Part shown: piece by piece, positions 10,501 through 23,889 of the stretch
Position numbering within the stretch: position 1 is the stretch's first letter
How the letters are laid out: every line of letters begins with the position of its first letter
Source of the DNA: Thiotrichales bacterium
GTDB lineage: Bacteria > Pseudomonadota > Gammaproteobacteria > Francisellales > CACEW01
DNA: 64,000 bases
Reading direction: 5' to 3'
Assembly: GCA_947478525.1 (NCBI GenBank)
Contig: CANJVU010000001.1
Coordinates: 1-64,000, forward strand
The notes under the pieces: model-generated
Seen by the model: only the letters and a program-made list of their open reading frames with translations
Databases searched by the model: none
What the model was told of the DNA's origin: nothing
Translations under genes and position numbers: made by a program

Positions 10501-13500
10501 TTTCGCGCAGCATGTTCAGTATACTGTTTTGATAAATTACACGCTGCAAAACCAAACTCAACCTCTTTTACAGGAATATTCAATGTATTTGGTGGTATTA
10601 CCTGACCCCCTAATTGCATCATGCCCTCTTTATTGGCATCGGTAATTAAGAAAATCGTTCCCGTTTTGGTGCTTTGAATAATCGCATTTAGCGAGAGAAT
10701 ATTATCGATAAAATGAAATTTCACTCCTGGATTGGCCTTATTGGCCTTTTCAATCCCTATACATTCCTGAATGTCTGCATATAGACTCCTGTCAGCAATA
10801 ACCGTGATTGGACTTGCGCGATAACCTCGTAAACCTCCATGAGGAGATTTTCTTGTAGGCAAGTCTTCTAATCGACTCTGTCCTGTTAATTTATTCCCTA
10901 CATTTTGAAGAAAGTTATCTACCCCTCCTGCCAATATAGAGGCATTAACCATATAATTGGCCGCCGTTAAGCCAGGAGCAGGTGTGAGCCTAATGCCCTG
11001 AAAGGTATTAGTAATCGATATGGCGCTTGTAATAAATGCGGTTGTTTGACACCGCTGAACGCCACCACCAACTGCATTACAAGAAGCTCCCGCAAAGGAA
11101 ATAGCCGAGTAGGCTGCTGCATTATAATAGAAACGAGGCTTAAAAGTACCAGCAGTATTGAAATAACTCCCATATGCCGTACAGTCAACCGCTAGTTGCG
11201 CTACACCGGCTACCATTTGCGTGTTGGCGACACATTTCAGACCATACGCTGGCGTAGACGTCGCCGAAGCGCTTGGTGGCGCTGCTGATACCGAAGCAGT
11301 GCCGGACACGCTCGTGGTTAGCGAACGAGAACTGCTACTGCTCGATAACTCAGTGGCGCTGTCTGTTGAGGTTACCGTCACCGTGGTCGTTACGCTTTTA
11401 CTGGTGGTCACTGTTACGGTTTTCGTTGCCGTCCCCGTTGCCGAGTCGGTCACTGTTGCCGTTACCGTAGTTGTCAGCGATGGCGTTAAAGTGGTCGAAG
11501 AACTCACAGTCAAACTTTGAGTTGGTGTTAAACTGATGGTTTTCGTCTCCGATAAACTTGGGCTTGGGCTATAAGTAGCAGTTGCCGTGGTTGTGCCAGT
11601 ATTGCTAATCGTCAGGGTGTTGGTACCCGTTTTGGTCGCTGAAATTGTTCCCGTAACACTGACGGTGGGAGAAACACTTTGTGTTAAAGACGCCGTCGAG
11701 GTGACACTGGGTGTACCCGTTAAACTCAACGTCACAGAGGAACTACCGGAAGTAGTCGAACTCACTGTTGCAGTTATACTTGATGAAATGGTGGCAGAAG
11801 TCGTGGCAGATGAAGAATCACTTGGCGTAGTGGATACCGTAGCGGTTGTTGAGGTTGTTACCGTCATACTGTTAGAGCTGCTGCTCGTCGCTGTCGCCGT
11901 TCCCGTAATGCTGGCACTAAGTGAAGGATTAGCGGTTGGGCTTACGGAAAGCGTGGTAGAGCCCGTGGTAGTACTTGAAACTGTTGCAGTCACACTGGGA
12001 GTAACCGTTACCGAAGCAGAAGGTGAACCGCTCGCACTGGGTGGTGTTGTTATCGTTGCAGTAGCTGATGTAGAAGATGTCTGGCTGGTTGTTCGGCTGG
12101 CGCTGCCCGTTGCTGTCACCGTGAAACTATCGCTCGCAGTGCGTGTCACGCTACCAGATCCCGTCACTGAAAAAGTTGGCGTTAGACTTGGCGTTCCAGT
12201 TTGACTTGGCGTTCCACTAAAACTAACCGTCCCTGTCGTTGAGATGCTACCCGAAGCTGAGGCAGTTAATGACGAACTTGGGCTTAACGTTGCTGTTGAA
12301 CTCATACTGCTACCAGCGGTCGCTGAACTGCTCGGTGTTAGCGAAAATGAAGGCGTGACTGTCGCCGTTTGTGTGCGACTGGTTGTTACCGTCAAGCTGG
12401 GTGATCCAGAGGCGGTATTTGAAGTAGTGCTGCTGACCGACGCCGTTCCGGTAATGCTAAGCGAAGGGCTAACCGAAGAAGTTGGCGTCAACGATGCTGT
12501 TGAGGTTACTGTTGGTGTTACCGTAACGGATAGAGTTGGCGTTCCTGTGGCAGATGGCGCTACACTCGCACTCATGCTTCCACTTAAGCTTACCGTAGTG
12601 GTTGGTGTTATTGAACCGGTAGGTGTTACTGAAACGGTTGCTGTGTTAGTACCAGTTCGAGTAAACGTTGCGCTTCCGCTGGGGGTGTTGCTTCCAGGCA
12701 TTGTGGTGGTTGCGGTAACAGAAGGTGTTCCACTGGCGGCAGCTGAAGGCGTAAGAGACAATGTTGATCCCGCTGATGCCGTCACGCTCATCGAAGGTGC
12801 CGCACTGGAGGATCCACTCGCTGTGCCGGTAGCGGATGAAGAAATAGTAGCGCTGATGGATCCATCGGGTGAACGGCTAAACGCAGCAGAGTGTGTTGGA
12901 GTAATTGAGACAGTGGCGGATGGCGTTAGCGTGGCACTTGTCGTAAAGCTTGGCGTGATTGTTGTCCCATTAGAGGGGTTCACCACATTCATGCGATACG
13001 TTGTACTACAGATGGGCTCTGCCCCATCCGGGCTAGAGCAAATCTCCATGTTAACGACACTTGAACCCGTCACATTAAAAGCACCACCGTCTGCCAAAAG
13101 CGTACCTGCTTCCAATTGAGCAGTATACGTAGCCAAATCCGTTGAATCCAAGCCAACAGAGCAGATGCTTCCATCTGGCATCATGATCTGACCATCGGTA
13201 ATCGGACACGTGAGGTTCTGTCCTCCAAAATTGGCTACGAGGGTTCCATTAGTAAAATCCAATCCATCCGTCGTCAAAGTTACCGTTCCATTGACGCGAG
13301 CACCCGTTGCCACGTTTGTGGTGGTTACCTTCAAAAGCACCTTGGCCACTTTACCTCTAGTGATTTGATCAACCACAGTGAAATTGAATGTTGGATTGCC
13401 CGTTGGGGCTTCACCTGCAGGGCAATCAAAAACAAACCAATCTTTACATTGACCATAACGAGTGGCAAGTCCAATAATCAACGTCACCAAACCACCGACC

Positions 13501-13684
13501 AAAAGCAACCCAGAGGTAACAGTTATTTTACGTTTATGATGCCGCCACTTGCGTCTTCTATTTTTATTGCCGCCCTGCGCAGGATGCCATACTTGAACAG
13601 GTTCCAGCGAACCATTAATAGATCGGGTTTGGCCGTGGCCGTACATTGGATTATTTTGATTTTGTGGTGGTTGTGTAGAATGAC

Positions 13685-13688
<4 letters not shown>
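7578..13688 (-). CDS. Giant membrane-anchored Ser/Thr-rich protein with DUF4347-like and CE-protease domains
   Basis: 2036 aa. Residues 1-57 are polar and end in a basic patch (RRRKWRHHKRK). One transmembrane helix follows (about 58-76, LLLVGGLVTLIIGLA), giving a type II anchor. Residues about 77-235 form a Cys-containing domain, and 240-815 a mucin-like Ser/Thr stalk. Residues 815-950 form a second Cys-rich segment, and about 958-1090 a DUF4347/CHAT-like domain whose FGFAACN recalls the CHAT Cys motif (Cys 1050, codon 10539-10541). A long helical region precedes a C-terminal CE-clan (Ulp1/C48-like) domain with His 1883 (RKHTFIL), Asp 1902 (VVDSAF), Gln 1952 and Cys 1958 (QRGSTECGQH), which has the canonical Gln-to-Cys spacing. 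The domain therefore looks potentially active. The ATG overlaps the stop of the upstream gene (ATGA) with no clear ribosome site of its own, implying translational coupling. Target and localisation are unknown. Confidence 0.85.
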
Positions 13689-17185
<3,497 letters not shown>

Positions 17186-17222
17186 AGCAGCCTCCTCCAA
17201 TCACAATAAACATATGGTTTAT

Positions 17223-17252
17223 ATCATATCATATTATGGATTAACTATGCAA
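17223..17252 (-). promoter_or_regulatory. Possible sigma-70 promoter for the protease/giant operon
   Basis: On the minus strand TTGCAT (17247-17252) and TATGAT (17223-17228) are separated by 18 bp, about 40 bp upstream of the GTG start at 17185. The surrounding 17201-17405 gap is very AT-rich and contains several overlapping TATGAT-like hexamers, so the exact box is uncertain. I see no gene in this gap. Confidence 0.35.
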
Positions 17253-17405
17253 TAATAATATTCGAATAAATTATATTAAAAAGGCCACTTTTTTGAAATA
17301 CAACCACCAAATGCTGAAAAAATTACTTCGCATTAATTCTCACCATAGCGCAGGGCAAACACACAGGAGAAAAAGAATTAGGCGCGAGTGTTTTAATGAT
17401 CTTAC

Positions 17406-18398
17406 CTATTGCGCATTAATTCTCACCGTAGCACTGGCACCCACTCGCAACGGGAAGTTTGCACCGATCTCACTGTTGGGAATTAAAATCTTCACCGGGA
17501 AGCGCTGGGTGATTTTAACCCAATTGCCGGTAGCATTTTCAGGAGGGAGCAAAGAAAAAGTACTGCCACTGCCACTGCTTAAAAACGCCACAGTGCCGGT
17601 AAATGGGTGGCCGGGATACATGTCAATATGAATCGTCGCAGTTTGGCCAGTTTTAATGTGCTGCATGTCACCTTCTTTGTAATTGGCATCAACCCACCAT
17701 TGGCTGTTATCAACAATGGCGAATTGACTCTGCTGGGCTTGCACCACCATTCCCGGACGTAAACTAAGGTTGTCAACATAGCCATCCACCGGCGAATACA
17801 CTTTGGTCCACTGCACATTCAATTGCGCTTGCATGAGCGCCGCATAAGCTGATTTCACTTGCATCTTCTGCACTTCAAGATCTTGTTGCGATTGCAAAAT
17901 TTGTTCTTCGGATGCCTTAACTGCAGCATTATCGACATTCAGAGTGCCTTGCACTTCATCCCCTTCTTCCGGTGAAGCCAACCCTTGTTTGACCAATGCC
18001 AAAGTACGATCGGCTTTTTGTTGGGCAACAAAACGGTTCGCTTGCGACTGTGTCAATTGCGCCTGCGCGACGCGAACTGCTTCTTCATCCGCCAACACTT
18101 GTGCTTGTTGTAATTGCCATTGCGCCTGAGCCTGGTTAACGGAGTCTTGATATTGAGCCGGGTCAATTTCAAACAACAATTGCCCTTTTTTTACCGCTTG
18201 TAAATTTTCCACCGCCAGGGCTTTAATTTCACCACTCACCTGGGGGGTGATTTGCACCACATTGGCATTGACATATGCATCATCAGTGCTGGGGTGCCAG
18301 ATGGAATATTGTAAATAAACGATGACGCCAACAACAATCACCACAAAACTGATGATCAAAGCGGCTAACTTAAGGGTTGATGCTTTACTCAATGACAT
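17406..18398 (-). CDS. EmrA/HlyD-family membrane fusion protein
   Basis: 330 aa. An N-terminal membrane helix (about residues 10-30) is followed by STDDAYVNAN, the hallmark of EmrA/AaeA-type periplasmic adaptors. Next come the first biotinyl-lipoyl half (ITPQVSGEIKAL), a long coiled-coil hairpin rich in Gln and Ala, and the second half (VYSPVDGYVDNLSLRPGMVV). The C-terminal barrel ends in GASATVRINAQ. The protein would link an inner-membrane MFS or ABC pump to an outer-membrane channel. No pump or TolC partner is adjacent; the MFS gene at 22106 is not of the 14-helix EmrB type by length. It sits 9 bp after coaX on the same strand and may be cotranscribed with it. Drug or metabolite efflux is the usual role; the substrate is unknown. 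Confidence 0.9.
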   Translation of the reverse strand: MSLSKASTLKLAALIISFVVIVVGVIVYLQYSIWHPSTDDAYVNANVVQITPQVSGEIKALAVENLQAVKKGQLLFEIDPAQYQDSVNQAQAQWQLQQAQVLADEEAVRVAQAQLTQSQANRFVAQQKADRTLALVKQGLASPEEGDEVQGTLNVDNAAVKASEEQILQSQQDLEVQKMQVKSAYAALMQAQLNVQWTKVYSPVDGYVDNLSLRPGMVVQAQQSQFAIVDNSQWWVDANYKEGDMQHIKTGQTATIHIDMYPGHPFTGTVAFLSSGSGSTFSLLPPENATGNWVKITQRFPVKILIPNSEIGANFPLRVGASATVRINAQ

Positions 18399-18407
18399 GA
18401 TATTTAC

Positions 18408-19190
18408 CTACACTTTTATATTTTGATTCATTTCAAAAACCAGCCGCAGTCCAATCAGAATGAGGTCTGGCTCATAAACATCGAACACACCGGCAGATTG
18501 TAATAGCCCACCCAACCCCCCGGTCCCCACAACACGAATCGACTGACCTTTAAAGTCATGTTGTTTTAACTGATGCACCATCTCTTTAATCATGCCGACG
18601 GCTTGATGAAACAGCCCGCTTTGAATCGATTCGGCCGTATAACGCCCAACGGCGCAATCGACCAGTTTAATTTCTACCGTGGGCAACTTGGCCGTGCCTT
18701 GTTGCAGCGACTCCATTGCCAGACGTAACCCCGGTACAATCGAGACACCCAAATATTCACGATGGGCACTCACCGCAGAAAAAGTATTGGCGGTGCCACA
18801 ATCGACAATCAATAAATTTTCATTCGGAAACAAATGGCTGGCGGCAATGGCATCGGCAATCAAATCTGCCCCAACTTCTTGCGGATTAACCGTACGAATT
18901 TTAAGACCTGTTTTTAAGCCCGCCTGCAAAAACAATGGGCGAGCATTGAGATATTTAATGCAAGCAGAACTCAGCGAATGGTTGATTTCCGGCACCACAG
19001 AACTAATCACTACGTGTTTAATTAAATTGGGGTCGATGTTGTTTTCACGCAAGACTTGACGCAAAAACAGACCATGCTCATCCGATGATAGGGTTGCTTT
19101 AGAGGTGTGTCGAAAACGCAATTGAATTTTGTCGCCTTGGAACACGCCCGCGAAAATTTGGCTGTTGCCAACGTCGAGTGCTAGTAACAT
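18408..19190 (-). CDS. coaX: Type III pantothenate kinase
   Basis: 260 aa from the ATG at 19190 (CAGGAG 7 bases upstream; a TTG two codons earlier is less likely). CoaX phosphorylates pantothenate in the first step of coenzyme A synthesis. The N-terminal phosphate-binding loop LLALDVGNSQIFAGV is present, as are the GADLIADA segment, the DCGTANTF motif and the GTGGLGG loop of the acetate/sugar kinase/Hsp70/actin fold. Length matches the family. In many bacteria coaX follows birA; here it lies between tRNA-Lys and an EmrA-like gene. Confidence 0.95.
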   Translation of the reverse strand: MLLALDVGNSQIFAGVFQGDKIQLRFRHTSKATLSSDEHGLFLRQVLRENNIDPNLIKHVVISSVVPEINHSLSSACIKYLNARPLFLQAGLKTGLKIRTVNPQEVGADLIADAIAASHLFPNENLLIVDCGTANTFSAVSAHREYLGVSIVPGLRLAMESLQQGTAKLPTVEIKLVDCAVGRYTAESIQSGLFHQAVGMIKEMVHQLKQHDFKGQSIRVVGTGGLGGLLQSAGVFDVYEPDLILIGLRLVFEMNQNIKV

Positions 19191-19310
19191 GGTCAATCTC
19201 CTGAGTGATGACTGCTGGTGCGATCGTAGAGCACTGGAAGGTTATTGTCAAATATTCAGATGATTAGGGGGTGAATAGAGTCACGCACAAAACGATCAAT
19301 AATTTTTAGG

Positions 19311-19386
19311 TGGTGGGTCGTCCGCGATTCGAACGCGGGACCAACTGGTTAAAAGCCAGCTGCTCTACCGGCTGAGCTAACGACCC
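19311..19386 (-). tRNA. tRNA-Lys (anticodon UUU)
   Basis: The minus strand folds as a standard 76-nt cloverleaf. The acceptor GGGTCGT pairs with ACGACCC, the D arm is TAGCTCAGCCGGTAGAGC, and the anticodon loop CTTTTAA has TTT at 19351-19353. The T arm contains GTTCGAATC, and the CCA end is encoded. It closely resembles the Escherichia coli lysine tRNA. Confidence 0.97.
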
Positions 19387-19432
19387 TCCATAAAGAGTGA
19401 ACCGCCAGACGGCAGTTCTTACCGGAAGCAGA

Positions 19433-19460
19433 ATTATACTGAAGCGCGCCGCAAATGCAA
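19433..19460 (-). promoter_or_regulatory. Promoter of tRNA-Lys
   Basis: On the minus strand a TATAAT (19433-19438) is preceded at 16 bp by TTGCAT (19455-19460). It lies about 47 bp upstream of the mature tRNA 5' end, leaving room for a short leader. Confidence 0.6.
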
Positions 19461-19494
19461 GTCGATTCTGCCGGTTTTTGAAAAAAAATTTCAG

Positions 19495-21276
19495 TTACAG
19501 TGCTGCTGTCGCTGCTTTCAACCACGCCAACACTTCACCAGACAGATCTGGCGCCAACACCTCAAGCACTTGTTGATGATATTCATTAACCCACTGTAAC
19601 TCTTGCGCAGTAAGCAATGCCAGGTCAATTAACTTGCGGTTATGCGGTACCAACGTTAAATCTGACAAGGTGTAGAATGGACCGTGACCACTTTCGCTGT
19701 TGGCTGCAGTGGCCGCAGGTTCAATCACACAGAGGTTTTCAATGCGAATACCGTATTGCCCTGGCAAATAGACACCTGGCTCATTACTGACGATCATCCC
19801 CGCCTTTAACGGCGCAGCAATCATGCCATACGAAATTCGCTGAGGGCCTTCGTGTACACATAGGTATGCACCTACGCCGTGGCCAGTGCCGTGACTGTAG
19901 TCCAGACCATATTGCCATAAAAATTGTCGTGCAAAAGCATCGATATGCACACCGGAAACGCCCTCCGGAAATACCGCATGACGCAACGCCAAGTGGCCTT
20001 TGAGCACCAGGGTATAATCGCGCTTTTGTTTGGCCGTGGGCGTACCCAAATGAAACACGCGAGTGATATCGGTGGTACCTTCCAAGTATTGCCCACCGGA
20101 ATCTAGTAAAAACAAACTGCTGTCATCCACGGTGCGGTTGGTTTTTTCGGTAGCATGATAATGAATAATCGCACCATGATCCGCAAAGCCAGCAATGGTG
20201 GTAAAACTTTGGCCACGGTAATGTTTACCTTGTTGGCGAAATTGCGCTAATTTTTCTGCAACACTTATTTCTGTTACGCCTTCTTGCCAGTGATTTTCTA
20301 ACCAGTGAATAAAATTAACCAACGCCACGCCATCGCGTTGATGCGCGATTTTGGAACCTTTAATTTCTGTGGAGTTTTTACAGGCTTTCATCAGCGTGAT
20401 CGGGGACTGCATATGTAATTGTTGTTTAGCAGGCAACAAGGTCGACATCCACCAACCCGCAACCGCTGAATCAAACCATACCAACCCTTTCTGCAGTTGT
20501 ACCACTTTAAAAAATTCTTCATAAGCAACCAGGGTAACACCTTCTGCCGCTAATGTAACTTGGTCTGCCGCACTGACTTTATGTAGCTCCACGCACAAAA
20601 ATGCTTGTGTCATGGTTATGACCGCATAGCTAATCACCACCGGATTATAGGCTACATCCTGACCACGAATATTGTACAACCAAGCAATAGCATCCAGCGT
20701 ATTAAGTACATGCGCTGTCACGTCCTGTTTTTGCATGGCTTCACGCAGCTGTGCTAATTTTTGCTGAGTGCTTTGCCCGGAAAATTCAGTGGGATAAAGC
20801 ATTACTGGCTGGTGTGATAATCCTGGACGATCGGTCCAAATGCTATCAATCCAATTGTCGGCAATCGCCACCAGTTCACCACCATGCTCTGCTAATACCG
20901 ATTGCATGCGTTTGGCCTGGCTGATGGTAATCACCGCGGGATCCACGCCCACACGCAAGGGTTTGCGTTGCTCACCCAACCATTGATCAATCGGCGCTGC
21001 AATACCTTGCTGCTGGCGCATCAGCTCAAATAACGTCAAGTCTAATTCTTTTTCAGCTTGCAATACATAACGACCATCAGTCCACAAATAAGCATGATCA
21101 ACACCAACCAACACATCTCCGGCAGACCCGGTAAAACCACTAACCCAGACCCGACGCTGCCAGCAATCTGGCACATATTCATTTTGATGGGCATCGGAAG
21201 AAGGGACATAATAAAAATCCAGATTTTGCTTATGCATCAAGGCGCGCAGCTTTGACAATTTCTCAACGGGGGTCAT
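19495..21276 (-). CDS. Xaa-Pro aminopeptidase (M24B family)
   Basis: 593 aa, the three-domain length of the APP1/XPNPEP1-like branch rather than the shorter E. coli PepP. Two creatinase-like N-terminal domains precede a pita-bread catalytic domain. Metal ligands are visible: the Asp pair in LDSGGQYLEGTTDITR, the His in GTGHGVGAYLCVHEGP, and the Glu residues in VSNEPGVYL and YGIRIENL. The enzyme is expected to remove N-terminal residues that precede proline, in the cytoplasm. The ATG has AAGGAAAAT upstream and lies 8 bp after udk on the same strand, so the pair is probably one operon. Confidence 0.93.
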   Translation of the reverse strand: MTPVEKLSKLRALMHKQNLDFYYVPSSDAHQNEYVPDCWQRRVWVSGFTGSAGDVLVGVDHAYLWTDGRYVLQAEKELDLTLFELMRQQQGIAAPIDQWLGEQRKPLRVGVDPAVITISQAKRMQSVLAEHGGELVAIADNWIDSIWTDRPGLSHQPVMLYPTEFSGQSTQQKLAQLREAMQKQDVTAHVLNTLDAIAWLYNIRGQDVAYNPVVISYAVITMTQAFLCVELHKVSAADQVTLAAEGVTLVAYEEFFKVVQLQKGLVWFDSAVAGWWMSTLLPAKQQLHMQSPITLMKACKNSTEIKGSKIAHQRDGVALVNFIHWLENHWQEGVTEISVAEKLAQFRQQGKHYRGQSFTTIAGFADHGAIIHYHATEKTNRTVDDSSLFLLDSGGQYLEGTTDITRVFHLGTPTAKQKRDYTLVLKGHLALRHAVFPEGVSGVHIDAFARQFLWQYGLDYSHGTGHGVGAYLCVHEGPQRISYGMIAAPLKAGMIVSNEPGVYLPGQYGIRIENLCVIEPAATAANSESGHGPFYTLSDLTLVPHNRKLIDLALLTAQELQWVNEYHQQVLEVLAPDLSGEVLAWLKAATAAL

Positions 21277-21284
21277 GATTTTCC

Positions 21285-21962
21285 TTAGGCAATGGCTTTG
21301 CTGGGATGTTTGCTCAACATCGCTTTCATTTGTGATTTGATGACTTCAATGGCGATACGATTGCGACCACCATTGGGGACGATAATGTCGGCGTAACGCT
21401 TAGATGGCTCGACAAATTGGATAAACATCGGTCGTACGGTTTTGCGATATTGCGATACCACCGATTCCATGGTGCGGTCACGTTCAATCACATCACGTTG
21501 CAAACGGCGAATAAAACACATATCCAATGGCGTATCGACGAAAATGCGAATATCCATTTGCTCGCGTAATTCTGGTTCGGTAAATAACAAGATACCCTCA
21601 ATCACCACGATGATATTGTCTTTGCTCACATGCATCGTTTCTTTCGCACGGTTATGAATGGTGTAATCGTACACCGGTGTTTCAATGGAGCGCCCTGCTT
21701 TCAACTCTTTCAAATGGTCAATCAACAAGGCATGATCAAACGCATCCGGGTGGTCAAAGTTGGTCTCATTACGTTGTTCCAGCGACAGTTGCGATAAATC
21801 TTTATAATAGAAGTCCTCACGAATTACCACCACTCGATCAGAGCCAATCTCGTTGACGATGGTATCCGCCAATAAACTTTTACCCGATCCAGAAGACCCT
21901 GCAATGCCGATGATGATCAGATCATGAGACTTATTGGAACTGGATCTCTCTTCGCTTTGCAT
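21285..21962 (-). CDS. udk: Uridine kinase
   Basis: About 225 aa from the ATG at 21962 (CAGG 5 bases upstream; an in-frame GTG lies two codons earlier). It phosphorylates uridine and cytidine in pyrimidine salvage. The P-loop GIAGSSGSGKSLLAD is near the N-terminus, followed by the REDFYYKDLSQL segment, NFDHPDAFD and the lid-like RRLQRDVIERDRT, all characteristic of Udk. It is the first gene before the M24 aminopeptidase. The unusual C-terminal PSKAIA tail has no obvious meaning. Confidence 0.93.
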   Translation of the reverse strand: MQSEERSSSNKSHDLIIIGIAGSSGSGKSLLADTIVNEIGSDRVVVIREDFYYKDLSQLSLEQRNETNFDHPDAFDHALLIDHLKELKAGRSIETPVYDYTIHNRAKETMHVSKDNIIVVIEGILLFTEPELREQMDIRIFVDTPLDMCFIRRLQRDVIERDRTMESVVSQYRKTVRPMFIQFVEPSKRYADIIVPNGGRNRIAIEVIKSQMKAMLSKHPSKAIA

Positions 21963-22105
21963 AAACACCTGATTGTTGAGTGCGGTGCTGCCATTATGGC
22001 AAATAAATTAGCGCTTGAGAATTGAAAACAGCAAATTAATTGAGATTGTTTTTATTGGTCGATCCATGATATGGTGGCGGCATCGACGCGCAGGAGATCC
22101 ACGCC

Positions 22106-23347
22106 TTGTTCGCATCTCGCTCCAAACTGGCCATTTTATTGACGTTATACCTGGTGGTATTTCTCAACGCCATCGGTTATTTTTTGACGATCCCCACCTT
22201 GGTCGACATCATCGCCAACCCCAGCTACGGGATTATTCCGCAGGAATTTTTAAACCAGTGGGGCAATTATGTATATTCGATCGTATTGGGCGCAGGGTCG
22301 ATTGCTGGGATTTTATTTGCACCGATATTGGGCCGCCTATCGGATGTGATTGGCCGACGCAAAACTCTGTTGCTATGTGTAACGCTAACGTTTATCAGCT
22401 TGATTTTGCCAGTGATTGGCATTCTCAATAGTAGTATCGCCATTTTTACCCTGGGCAATATGGTCAACGGCATTGCTTCCAACAATCAGCCGATTGCGCA
22501 AGCTGCCATTACCGATATTACGCCTGCACACCGCAGCAAAGCAATTCGCTTTAGCATTGACACGTTTGTAATCTGTGCCGCAATGACACTAGGCCCCATG
22601 GTCGGCAGCTTGTTGAGCGATCATCAATTGGTTTCCTGGTTTAATCACACCACCCCGTTTATTGCCGCAGCACTCTTAACTTTTGTGGCGATTATTTTAT
22701 TGGCGTGGTTGTTCCCAGAAACCAATACGCATCTACAGACTCAACAAAAAACGATCTATCACGCCAGCATTTTGAGCTTCCTCGACATCGGCAAATTGTC
22801 GCCCTCGCTTAAACGCTTATTGCTGGTGTTTGTATTGGCACAAACCGGCTGGGCGGAGTTTTTTCAATACCTTTATATTTACCTGTCGATGAATTTACAT
22901 TTTACCCAGATTCAAGTATCACTCTACACTGGTCTGATTGGCGTGTATTTATCGATTGGGTTATTGTTGATTTACCCCTACTGGATCAAACGCACGTCGT
23001 TTCGCCGCAGCGTCAATTGGTGCCTCTTGATCAGCATGATCAGTATGTTTTTATTAGGTTTGTTCTCTCAACCCTGGGCATTGTGGCTGTTTGTCATTCC
23101 TTTATCGCTGGCCATCGGCATGTATTTCCCCTCACTACTCACCATCTTCTCCGATGAAACCGCAGCCCATAATCAAGGCTGGATTATGGCAATCGCAAGC
23201 TCACTGATTGGTGTAGCCTGGCTAATCACGGGCTTTGGCTCGATTTACTTTAGCCACTTTGGCGCACAAGTACCCATCATGGCCGCAGCCTTCTGTTTGT
23301 TGGGCAGTTTGGTGGTAATGATTTATGACAATGGGAAGGCATCATGA
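22106..23347 (+). CDS. MFS transporter, DHA1-like
   Basis: 413 aa with about 12 membrane helices. The family motif between helices 2 and 3 is clear: GRLSDVIGRRKTLLL. The start is a TTG at 22106, supported by CAGGAGA 9 bases upstream; no in-frame ATG near it has a ribosome site. The substrate cannot be read; the best guess is a drug/H+ antiporter or metabolite exporter of the TetA/Bcr group. The stop overlaps the start of an M23 peptidase gene by 4 bases (ATGA), so the two are translated together. Confidence 0.88.
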   Translation: MFASRSKLAILLTLYLVVFLNAIGYFLTIPTLVDIIANPSYGIIPQEFLNQWGNYVYSIVLGAGSIAGILFAPILGRLSDVIGRRKTLLLCVTLTFISLILPVIGILNSSIAIFTLGNMVNGIASNNQPIAQAAITDITPAHRSKAIRFSIDTFVICAAMTLGPMVGSLLSDHQLVSWFNHTTPFIAAALLTFVAIILLAWLFPETNTHLQTQQKTIYHASILSFLDIGKLSPSLKRLLLVFVLAQTGWAEFFQYLYIYLSMNLHFTQIQVSLYTGLIGVYLSIGLLLIYPYWIKRTSFRRSVNWCLLISMISMFLLGLFSQPWALWLFVIPLSLAIGMYFPSLLTIFSDETAAHNQGWIMAIASSLIGVAWLITGFGSIYFSHFGAQVPIMAAAFCLLGSLVVMIYDNGKAS

Positions 23348-23889
23348 CGCTTGTGGAATTACTAACGCGCAACGCCGAAAAAATTCAATCGGTATTACCA
23401 AAATCTTTATCTTGCAAGCCCATCATCACTGGTTATGGCGAAAAGCGCGACATCTATATTCAGCCACAATATGGCAATCGCTGCATTCATTTGGGCATTG
23501 ATACCCCCCTGCCTGCTGGCACCAAAATTGTCTGCCCGCTAAACGCTCGCGTGCACAGTTTCGCCGACAATCAACGCGATGGTGATTATGGCCCTACCGT
23601 TATTTTGCAACATGAATTGGATCAGCATATTTTTTACAGCTTATATGGTCACTTAAGCCGAACCGATTTACCCACATGGCACGAAGGTCAACCATTTGCG
23701 CAAGGCGCGGTGATTGGCCATATTGGCGCATCGAGCGAAAATGGCGGCTGGCCACCACACCTGCATTTACAATTGATTGATCAGATTGGCCAGTATCAAG
23801 GGGATTATCCAGGGGTGTGTAGGCCGGAAGAGGCCGAGCATTATTTGAATAACTGTCCAAATCCAGAGGGGCTCATTATTGCCTCTTAA
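23344..23889 (+). CDS. M23-family (LytM) metallopeptidase-like protein
   Basis: 181 aa. The zinc-site elements are present: HLGIDTPLPAGT (His and Asp of HxxxD), YGHL and HLHLQL. This identifies the lysostaphin/LytM fold, which normally cuts peptidoglycan cross-bridges. There is no signal peptide or coiled coil, unlike secreted NlpD/EnvC types, so a cytoplasmic or non-classical role is possible. It overlaps the MFS gene upstream by ATGA and the DUF481 gene downstream by 4 bases in convergent orientation. Confidence 0.85.
   Translation: MTLVELLTRNAEKIQSVLPKSLSCKPIITGYGEKRDIYIQPQYGNRCIHLGIDTPLPAGTKIVCPLNARVHSFADNQRDGDYGPTVILQHELDQHIFYSLYGHLSRTDLPTWHEGQPFAQGAVIGHIGASSENGGWPPHLHLQLIDQIGQYQGDYPGVCRPEEAEHYLNNCPNPEGLIIAS

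Noticed and set aside
11587..13119. 205- and 291-aa + strand reading frames
   Set aside because: Same antisense artefact opposite the stalk of the second giant.
17260..17300. AAAAAG/CTTTTT mini-hairpin
   Set aside because: Almost only A-T pairs; likely chance in AT-rich DNA.
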